The notes under the pieces: generated by a model
Seen by the model: only the letters and a program-made list of their open reading frames with translations
The model's database searches: none
What the model was told of the DNA's origin: nothing
Shown here: positions 16,915 to 24,351 of the stretch, piece by piece
Position numbering within the stretch: position 1 is the first letter of the stretch
Layout: each line of letters starts with the position of its first letter
From: Silvibacterium acidisoli
Lineage (GTDB): Bacteria; Acidobacteriota; Terriglobia; Terriglobales; Acidobacteriaceae
Assembly (NCBI GenBank): GCA_022870745.1
Contig: CP085323.1
Location: 3,410,001-3,474,000, forward strand
DNA: 64,000 nt
Direction: 5' to 3'
Position numbers and translations under genes: made by a program

Positions 16915-19900
16915 ATGAGCAGGAAAGCATCCGCCCTCGTATTTTTATGCCTATTTTTTACGGCGAGGCTGTTCGCCCAGGCAGATAACGCCAGTCTTAC
17001 GGGATTCATCCAGGACACGTCGAAGGCTTTTATCCCCGGTGTCCATGTGCTCGCCATTGATACAGATACCAACCAGCACTTTGAAACAATAACGAACCGG
17101 GATGGAAGCTACAGCATCTCTGCGCTTCCCGTAGGTCCCTACCGTTTGCAGATCGAGAAGGTAGGTTTCCGTACTCTGCTCAAGGAAGGCTTGTTCCTCC
17201 ATACGCAGGACGTGTTGCAGATCAACTTTGAGATGGCGATCGGCTCTACTGCGGAGACGGTGACTGTGAACGGCGCGATCAACAATGTCAACACGACCGA
17301 TGGATCCGTTGGAACAGTTATTGATCGCCAGTTCGTCGACAACATTCCGATGAACGGCCGCAGCTTTCAGACCCTCATCCTGCTTTCGCCAGGAACGACC
17401 ACGAATACTCCACAGGTCGGTGCTGGAGGAAACGACCAGGGCGAGTTCAGCGTCAACGGCATGCGTAACGACGCCAATAACTTCACTGTCGACGGCACCA
17501 GTGCCAGCAACCAGGCGGGCATTCAGAGCGCAGCCGGATCTGCCGGAATGCTGAATAGCTCAACCGTGCTGGGGACGACCCAGGCGATGTTGCAGGTGGA
17601 TGCGATGGAAGAATTCCGCATCTCCACTTCGACGTATTCAGCTGAGTACGGACGACAGCCAGGCGCACAGGTAACGCTGCGCTCGCGCTCGGGAACGAAC
17701 GAGTATCACGGCACCGCATACGACTATTTCCGTAATTCGGCTCTCGATGCCAATAACTGGTTCAATACATACAGCAGCACTCCCATCCCCACGCCGGCAG
17801 AGCGTCAGAACGATTTTGGCACCACCCTTGGTGGTCCGCTTTCCATCCCGCATCTTTACGATGGCAAAGGTCGCGCCTTTTTCTTCTTTGCCTTTGAAGG
17901 GCTTCGCCTGGACTTGCCTCAAGCCGCGGTCGTTTATGACGTTCCGTCGAATGGCACTTTTAATACGGCAACTTATGCCAACCCGCTATGGAAGAATCTC
18001 CGCGCTAATGCACCGGCCGTTTTGCGGCCCGTTCTCAACGCCTTTCCTCTTCCAAATTGCTCCACTGCACAGGACCCCCAGTGCATCGACTACGGCCTGG
18101 GAGGTTCGCCCTACCTGTCGAGTCCGTGGTCCAATGCCGCACTCGACTCGTCCAATGTCCGCGTCGATTATCAGTTGCTGCCGACGATGCGCGTCTTCGC
18201 TCGTTACGCCGACACCACCAGCAATACCACGTCGCTGAGCGCTGGCGGTCCGTCGATTACCACGCTCACCGGGCGCAATCGGACCTATCTGGTTGGAGCG
18301 GATAACATCTTTGCCGATCACATCTCGAACGAGCTTAGACTTCAGTACAACCGCTCGCTGTATGTGACCGAAGCTGTGCCGACGCAGATTGGAGGTGCGA
18401 CCGATCGCATCGACATCCAGGCACTGGAAGGCCTTCCTCCGCAGATAGGTGAGAGCGTGGTTCATATCTCACTGCCGAACACGATGAGCCTCTACGAGGA
18501 TCACATCGGCTCGCAGCAATTCCAGCCGAACGGCACTGACGCGCTGATCTGGGCTCACGGCAGGCACACCTTCAAGTTCGGTGTGGATTACCGCCAGACC
18601 ACCGCCTATTACAACGATGGCGATACTGCTCGTAGTCCATACGTGGCCTACGGCTATACCTCGGCTGCCAGCGTCCTGGCGAATACTGCGAACTACACGG
18701 CGGAAAATGAGCTTCGCGTCAATCCCACTTACAAGAACCTCGGCCTTTTCGCCCAGGATGAGTGGCACATCCTTCCGCGCTTAAGCTTGTCCCTCGGTTT
18801 GCGCTGGGACTTGAATCCGCCGCCAACGGCGACCGGAGCGCAGGCTTACACGTATTCGGGAAACATCGACGATCCTTCCACTCTCGCTCTATCGTCGAAG
18901 ACCGGTGGCGCCCTGTACAAGACAACGTACACCGACTTCGCTCCCCGCTTCGGCATAGCGTATACCCTTCGCAGTGATCCAGCGCATGAACTCGTGCTGC
19001 GCGGCGGAGCCGGCTTGTTCTACGACCTCATTTCGATGAATGGTTTTTACGGTAACGGTGAGGCACTCGGCACCAGCGCCACAAGTACAGGGGCGACCGC
19101 CTTTCCTCTCGGCGCCAGCACGATCCTCGCTCCCATTACTGGCCAATTAGCTCCATCCGGCAACCCTCTCTATTTCTACCCGGCGAACAATGCAGTGCCT
19201 CCCTCCTCGGTTCAATGGAACGTGAGCCTGGAGCAGGCGCTTGGGAACAAGCAGACCTTAACGATGGGTTATGTGGGATCGGAAGGCCGCAACCTCATGC
19301 GTATTCAGAGGTTCTCGTTCGGCAAGATCAATCCGGAATTTGGTTCGGCGGAGTTATACGTCAATGGTCCCGGATCGAACTATAACTCCCTCCAGGTGAA
19401 GTATCAGCGGCAGATGTCGAGGGGGACGCAGGTGTTGGCGTCCTACACCTGGTCGCATTCCATCGATGCGGCAAGCACAGAAGACTACAACGTAGACGTG
19501 CCGTTTCAACGAGGGAACTCGGACTTCGACGTCCGGAGCAACCTGACAGCGGCGGCAGTTTACAACCTGCCCGCGAACTACTCCAGCCCACTGAAGCGTG
19601 CCTTGCTGGGAGGCTGGAACACAGATCTTTGGATTGTGGCTCGCACTGCATTTCCTTATGAGCAGGTGGGTCCGGCAATCACGGATCCTGCGAGCGGCGA
19701 AACGATCTATGGGGAGTTGAACTACAACGGCAAATATCCATATGTTCATAAGCCCGGGATCCCCGGCGGAAGGCAGATAGACCCAACCATATTCAGCGTC
19801 ACCACGGGAGCCGACGGGGTGGGGAACGCACCGCGAAATTTCCTCCGCGGCTTCGGAGAAGCCCAGGCCAACGTTGCCATCCAGCGCGAGTTTCCGCTCT

Positions 19901-20130
19901 ACGAGCGGTACCACTTACAGTTTCGCGCGGAGGCGTTCAACATTACCAATCACCCCAACTTTGGAATCGTGAGCACCACTTGCGGTGTCACCGTTGCGGG
20001 TGCAACCTGCAACAGCTCGATCATGGGCCAGCCAACGAAAACACTTTCTGAGAGCCTGGGTGGTCTGTCGTCGGAGTACCAGCAGGGCGGCCCACGCTCA
20101 CTCCAGTTGGCTCTCAAGTTCAAGTTCTGA
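16915..20130 (+). CDS. Oar-like TonB-dependent receptor
   Basis: A 1071-residue outer-membrane protein. A signal peptide (residues 1-21, ending ARLFAQ) precedes a carboxypeptidase-regulatory-like beta-sandwich (25-110, SLTGFIQDTSKAFIPGVHV, GPYRLQIEKVGFRTL). A plug follows (SVNGMRNDANNFTVDGT), then a large barrel rich in aromatic-ended strands and ending in LALKFKF, the terminal aromatic typical of outer-membrane barrels. Acidobacteria carry many such receptors for glycans or other polymers; the ligand is unknown. AGGAGA lies 10 bases before the ATG; the frame is open upstream to 16750. It is the first gene of a rightward cluster with a GH95-like hydrolase, a phosphoesterase and a lipoprotein. 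Confidence 0.9.
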   Translation: MSRKASALVFLCLFFTARLFAQADNASLTGFIQDTSKAFIPGVHVLAIDTDTNQHFETITNRDGSYSISALPVGPYRLQIEKVGFRTLLKEGLFLHTQDVLQINFEMAIGSTAETVTVNGAINNVNTTDGSVGTVIDRQFVDNIPMNGRSFQTLILLSPGTTTNTPQVGAGGNDQGEFSVNGMRNDANNFTVDGTSASNQAGIQSAAGSAGMLNSSTVLGTTQAMLQVDAMEEFRISTSTYSAEYGRQPGAQVTLRSRSGTNEYHGTAYDYFRNSALDANNWFNTYSSTPIPTPAERQNDFGTTLGGPLSIPHLYDGKGRAFFFFAFEGLRLDLPQAAVVYDVPSNGTFNTATYANPLWKNLRANAPAVLRPVLNAFPLPNCSTAQDPQCIDYGLGGSPYLSSPWSNAALDSSNVRVDYQLLPTMRVFARYADTTSNTTSLSAGGPSITTLTGRNRTYLVGADNIFADHISNELRLQYNRSLYVTEAVPTQIGGATDRIDIQALEGLPPQIGESVVHISLPNTMSLYEDHIGSQQFQPNGTDALIWAHGRHTFKFGVDYRQTTAYYNDGDTARSPYVAYGYTSAASVLANTANYTAENELRVNPTYKNLGLFAQDEWHILPRLSLSLGLRWDLNPPPTATGAQAYTYSGNIDDPSTLALSSKTGGALYKTTYTDFAPRFGIAYTLRSDPAHELVLRGGAGLFYDLISMNGFYGNGEALGTSATSTGATAFPLGASTILAPITGQLAPSGNPLYFYPANNAVPPSSVQWNVSLEQALGNKQTLTMGYVGSEGRNLMRIQRFSFGKINPEFGSAELYVNGPGSNYNSLQVKYQRQMSRGTQVLASYTWSHSIDAASTEDYNVDVPFQRGNSDFDVRSNLTAAAVYNLPANYSSPLKRALLGGWNTDLWIVARTAFPYEQVGPAITDPASGETIYGELNYNGKYPYVHKPGIPGGRQIDPTIFSVTTGADGVGNAPRNFLRGFGEAQANVAIQREFPLYERYHLQFRAEAFNITNHPNFGIVSTTCGVTVAGATCNSSIMGQPTKTLSESLGGLSSEYQQGGPRSLQLALKFKF

Positions 20131-20227
20131 GCTTCGCATATCGATGCTCTGCGGGCTGCATGCTCGCAGAGCATTCGTGCTGGTCTTAAGCAGCAGGTTT
20201 CACCGGCATAGAAAGCAAGGGCAGGAA

Positions 20228-22891
20228 ATGAAAGATTCATCGCGCCGTACATTTTTGAAAACCGCGGGAGTAGCTGTGAGTTCCATCGCCGCGACGGCCC
20301 GGCTGCGTGCGGCTGGCGGGGACACGTCTGCTTTCGAAGACAAGTCCGCACGCACAAGTGCATATTCCGATGAAGCGATACGTAAGGCGATCTCGGCGTC
20401 GGACCTGATCTATTCCGCACCGGCACCGCGCAGCGAAGAGGGCATTCCCATCGGCAACGGACGCATGGGCAGTCTGGTGTGGACCGCTCCGGATCGTCTC
20501 TGCTTCCAGATCAATCGCGTGGACCTGTACGCGAGCAACAGCGAGTCGAATAGCTTCTTTGAGGCGCATAACGATTACTGCGGCGGCTGTGCGTTTCTGG
20601 ATATTGTCTTCGGCGAAGAGGTATTCCCGGCATCGGGCTTCCCGCAGCGCCTTTCGATTTACGATGGTGTGCTCACGCTGCAAGGCAACGGCGTGTCGAT
20701 TCGCATTGTTCCGTTGATGTCGCTGGACGCGATTGCGATCACGATCGATCGCCACGCACCGCTGGCCGGGCCGATCTCCGCTGTGTTGCGCATGCTGCGG
20801 TACGAGCGCAAGTACGCGGGCGTGCAGACAGAATCGCTGACGGAGCAGCATGCCGTCAGGGTTCCTCATCTCAGCCACGCTGCAACTTCCCGCCTGCAGG
20901 CAGACGACAGATCGATCCTCCTCACACAGGAGTTTCGAGAGGACAACTTCTGCGCCAGGTCTGCTGTCGGCGTGACCGTGCTCGGCAAGGCGATGAAGCC
21001 GCGTATTTTTAACGACCTCGAGATATCGCTCGATGCTGCCGAGGCGCAGAGCACAACCTTCGTGGTCTCATCGGCGGCGACGATGCATCCAGAGCAGGAG
21101 ATCGCACCGCTGGCGCTCGACATTCTGAATGAAGTCGCTACGCAAGGCAGCACGAAGCTCGAAGCCGAATCGCTCGCATGGTGGCACCAGTTCTGGTCCA
21201 GGGGGCATCTCGAACTTCACAGCAACGATGGCGTCGCGGACTTCGTGCAACAGAACTATCACTACTATCTCTACCTCATGGCCGCGACCTCCAGGGGAAA
21301 GTATCCGCCCAAGTTCAACTCCATGCTATGGAGCACCGGCGCGGACCTGCGCAGCTGGGGAGCGCAGCACTGGTATACGAACACGAGTTGCTATTACGGC
21401 GCTCTGCCGGCTTCGGGGCGCTTCGAGCTGATGGATCCGATGTTTGATATGTACTCCGCGATGCAGGACACATGCGTGGATGCTGCGCACCAGCAATGGG
21501 GCTCTCAGGGCATGTATATCCCGGAGACGGTTTACTTCGACGGCATCGAGCACCTGCCGGATGATATCGCCGCGGAGATGCGCGAGCTCTATCTGATGAG
21601 AAAGCCGTGGGACCAGCGGTCGGCTGCATTCATGAACTACGCGCAGACCAAGCATCTTTATTCCAGCCGTTGGAACTGGATCGCCAGCGGCCATTACGAG
21701 CACGGCCGGTATGCGTTCTCTGAACGCGGATCGGGCCCGTTCGGTCCTACGAGCCACATGTTCAATATCAGCGCCAAGGTTGCGTACGCGTACTGGCTGC
21801 GATACGAGTACACGCAGGATCAAACGTGGCTGCGCGAGCGCGCCTATCCCATGCTGCGTGGTGCAGTCGAGTTCTATCGCAACTTTCCCAATCTCAAAAA
21901 AGGCGACGACGGCAGGTATCACATTCACTGGGTCAACAGCGGAGAGCCGGTCTTTGGCGCGCGCGACACGATGGAAGAGACCAGCGCGATGCGCGCGATT
22001 ACGCCCGCCCTGCTGCGTGCTGCGTCGATTCTGAATCTCGACACCGAGATGCGCCCTGTCTGGCAGGAGTTCTTCGAGCATCTGCCTTCGATGCCGGTGA
22101 GCGACGATCCCGACGCGATTCATCCGGCGAGTTACAGCGGTTCTCGAATCTTCGTAAATGCTCTCAAGCCTGCGGTGAAGGCCGATCGCACGCCAAACGG
22201 CTGGCTGCCCGACATGAATTCGCTCTCGATCTGCTACTTCGATCTGTGCAGGATCGAAACCGCGGACCGTAAGCGGTTTGCGGTGGGTGAAGCCACCATC
22301 GATCTCCTGCTGCATTCCGTGTCGGAGTCTAAGGCTCCGGTGGGCGGACTGTCCGTACTACCCGAGGCAGCAGCATCGTTTGGCAAGGCGGATGCAGTTG
22401 CAACGCTCCTTCCCCAGCAGATGCAGGCGCTTCCCAATCCGCGCTCCCAAAGTTACAGAAAAGGTGGCGCAATGGCCAACCGCATGACCTACGGCGAAGG
22501 CCCGCAGGGAATCTCTGCGCAACATCTGGGGCGCGCCGCGGCAGCTTTGCAGCAGGCATTGCTGCAAAGCTGTCCGCCGGAGCCTGGAGGAGAACCGATC
22601 CTGCATCTCTTTCCGGCGTGGCCTAGAGGCTGGGAGGCGCAGTACACGCTGTATGCGAGGGGAGGCTTCGTAGTGAGCGCGGCGGTGCGGGCGGGCAAGG
22701 TGAGCTCTCTCACGATCGAATCCCGCGCGGGCTCCCATTGCCGCCTGCGAAATCCGTATTCCGAAGCGGCTGTGCGGCTGGTGCGCAACGGGCAGCAGAG
22801 TGAGATCTTGCAAGGCTCGCTCCTCGAGTTTCCAACCAGCGCCGGCGAGCGCATTGTCGTGCAGCCCGGCGACTCTACCTTGCACGGATGA
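20228..22891 (+). CDS. Tat-exported GH95-like glycoside hydrolase
   Basis: An 887-residue exported protein resembling glycoside hydrolase family 95, whose members include alpha-L-fucosidases and alpha-L-galactosidases. The N-terminus SSRRTFLKTAGVAV is a textbook twin-arginine signal, so folding occurs before export. An N-terminal beta-domain includes EEGIPIGNGRMGSLVW, close to the IGNGR-x-G start of GH95. The (alpha/alpha)6 part includes MLWSTGADLRSW and HWYTNTSCYYGAL, positioned like the catalytic Asn-containing block of GH95 but clearly divergent, so the substrate may differ. A C-terminal beta-domain closes the chain. The ATG at 20228 has AGG repeats just upstream; the frame is open to 19985 inside the receptor gene without support. 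Receptor upstream and phosphoesterase downstream are probably co-transcribed. Confidence 0.8.
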   Translation: MKDSSRRTFLKTAGVAVSSIAATARLRAAGGDTSAFEDKSARTSAYSDEAIRKAISASDLIYSAPAPRSEEGIPIGNGRMGSLVWTAPDRLCFQINRVDLYASNSESNSFFEAHNDYCGGCAFLDIVFGEEVFPASGFPQRLSIYDGVLTLQGNGVSIRIVPLMSLDAIAITIDRHAPLAGPISAVLRMLRYERKYAGVQTESLTEQHAVRVPHLSHAATSRLQADDRSILLTQEFREDNFCARSAVGVTVLGKAMKPRIFNDLEISLDAAEAQSTTFVVSSAATMHPEQEIAPLALDILNEVATQGSTKLEAESLAWWHQFWSRGHLELHSNDGVADFVQQNYHYYLYLMAATSRGKYPPKFNSMLWSTGADLRSWGAQHWYTNTSCYYGALPASGRFELMDPMFDMYSAMQDTCVDAAHQQWGSQGMYIPETVYFDGIEHLPDDIAAEMRELYLMRKPWDQRSAAFMNYAQTKHLYSSRWNWIASGHYEHGRYAFSERGSGPFGPTSHMFNISAKVAYAYWLRYEYTQDQTWLRERAYPMLRGAVEFYRNFPNLKKGDDGRYHIHWVNSGEPVFGARDTMEETSAMRAITPALLRAASILNLDTEMRPVWQEFFEHLPSMPVSDDPDAIHPASYSGSRIFVNALKPAVKADRTPNGWLPDMNSLSICYFDLCRIETADRKRFAVGEATIDLLLHSVSESKAPVGGLSVLPEAAASFGKADAVATLLPQQMQALPNPRSQSYRKGGAMANRMTYGEGPQGISAQHLGRAAAALQQALLQSCPPEPGGEPILHLFPAWPRGWEAQYTLYARGGFVVSAAVRAGKVSSLTIESRAGSHCRLRNPYSEAAVRLVRNGQQSEILQGSLLEFPTSAGERIVVQPGDSTLHG

Positions 22892-22957
22892 CTGACCAGG
22901 TGAGTTTACTTCCAACGAAGAGCTGTGAATAGCAAACAAAAGAGACAAGGATTGAAG

Positions 22958-24235
22958 ATGTCCAGAAAAGTTTTCCGGGGTGTGGCCGAGATGCGTAAGG
23001 TGGTGTGTCCTGTGCTCCTCTTTGCGTCGGCCTCAATGACAGTCATGGCGCAACAGGCGCCTCTCAGCACGAACGCGGATATGCCGCCCATATGGCAGCT
23101 CGGCGGCCATCCCGCCCCTGGGCCCAACACTCGCGAGAACGCGCCCTTCAAGGTCGATCCTGTGAAGCCGACGATCGTCTATGGTCCGCTGATTCTCGAT
23201 CCAGGAGAAACTACCGCGACCATCGAGTGGATCACCGACGCGCCGAGCACAGCCAAGGTGCTCTATGGAGAGAACACGCTCGATCATGTAGCTGAGCCGC
23301 AGGAAGATGCCATGCTGCCCGTCGATACCTTCCATCGCATTGAATTGACCGGGCTGTTGCCGGGCCACACGTACAAGTATCAGATCAGCTCCACACGCGT
23401 GGTTCATCTCACTCCCTATCAACCGGAGATGGGTCTCGCAGTCGAAAGCCCTGTCTACAGCTTTACCACTTTCGATTCCGCCAAGCCGGTCGCTGCCTTC
23501 AACACCATAACCGACACTCATGGACGGCCGGAGCGCGTCAGCTCCATTGCCAAACTCATCGACTGGAACGACACAGATTTCCTCGTGCATACCGGTGACG
23601 GTGTCGACTGGGTGGACAGCGAAGATCAGATATTCAACACCTGGATCGACCCCATGGGCGTGGCGCTGCATGCCGAGAAGCCCCTCCTCTTTGCTCGCGG
23701 CAACCACGACTTGCGCGGACCCTTTGCCCGGCAGCTAGCGAAGTACCTTGCTGCTCCCGAGGGCCGTTTCTATTTCACGCGCGATGATGGTCCGCTTCAC
23801 CTGATTGTGCTCGACACCGGCGAAGACAAGCCTGATGCAACCAAGGCGTACTCCGGGTTACTGCGCCAGGAGCCTTACCGCGCCGAGGAGCTGGCCTGGT
23901 TCCGCAACCATTTCGCCACGGACAAGCGTGCGCAGGAGGCTCCGTTCCGCGTCGTCCTGATGCATCAGCCCGACTGGGGCTGGCTGGACCAGAAGAACAG
24001 CGAGTGGACCGAGGTTGCGAACGCCGGTCATGTGGATCTGGTTATCGCCGGACACTTTCACCACTTCGTTCACTTTGCTACCGGCGTTGCGGGCAACACC
24101 TTTCCCGTGCTCTCGATCGCGCCTGATGAGACCGCCCATGTGCGCGCAACAAAAGATCAGCTAGAGGTCACCGTGATCCGCACCGACGGAACCATCGTGG
24201 ACCAATTCACCTTGCCCAGGCGGGGCAAGGAATAG
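22958..24235 (+). CDS. Exported purple-acid-phosphatase-like metallophosphoesterase
   Basis: A 425-residue exported enzyme. A signal peptide (about 1-31, ending SMTVMAQ) precedes a fibronectin-III-like domain (55-160, TATIEWITDAPSTAKVLYG, LLPGHTYKYQIS) as in purple acid phosphatases. The catalytic domain then carries the dimetal motifs in order: ITDTHGR, HTGDGVDW, FARGNHDL, VLMHQPD and AGHFHHF. It should release phosphate from an extracellular or periplasmic phosphoester. The start at 22958 has AAGGA 6 bases upstream; a GTG at 22925 is also in frame. It sits 66 bases after the GH95-like gene. Together with the GDPD gene nearby it suggests phosphoester use, but the natural substrate is not known. 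Confidence 0.88.
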   Translation: MSRKVFRGVAEMRKVVCPVLLFASASMTVMAQQAPLSTNADMPPIWQLGGHPAPGPNTRENAPFKVDPVKPTIVYGPLILDPGETTATIEWITDAPSTAKVLYGENTLDHVAEPQEDAMLPVDTFHRIELTGLLPGHTYKYQISSTRVVHLTPYQPEMGLAVESPVYSFTTFDSAKPVAAFNTITDTHGRPERVSSIAKLIDWNDTDFLVHTGDGVDWVDSEDQIFNTWIDPMGVALHAEKPLLFARGNHDLRGPFARQLAKYLAAPEGRFYFTRDDGPLHLIVLDTGEDKPDATKAYSGLLRQEPYRAEELAWFRNHFATDKRAQEAPFRVVLMHQPDWGWLDQKNSEWTEVANAGHVDLVIAGHFHHFVHFATGVAGNTFPVLSIAPDETAHVRATKDQLEVTVIRTDGTIVDQFTLPRRGKE

Positions 24236-24351
24236 CGGGCCCTCCGATTCGGAGCCGTTTTTATCGCGCCATTTATCCACTTTTGCTGGGCTGCAGGCCA
24301 GTCGCCACCAGCCCGGTTTATGTCTTCGTTGTTTGTTTGAAAGGGAAGGTT

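Noticed and set aside
16662-17072. N-terminal extension of the VWFA-related protein
   Set aside because: The extra 137 residues overlap the start of the divergent receptor gene and precede a clear signal peptide with its own GAGGAG site.
21326-22315. 329-codon open frame on the minus strand
   Set aside because: It is antisense to the GH95-like gene and lacks a ribosome binding site and any family motif.
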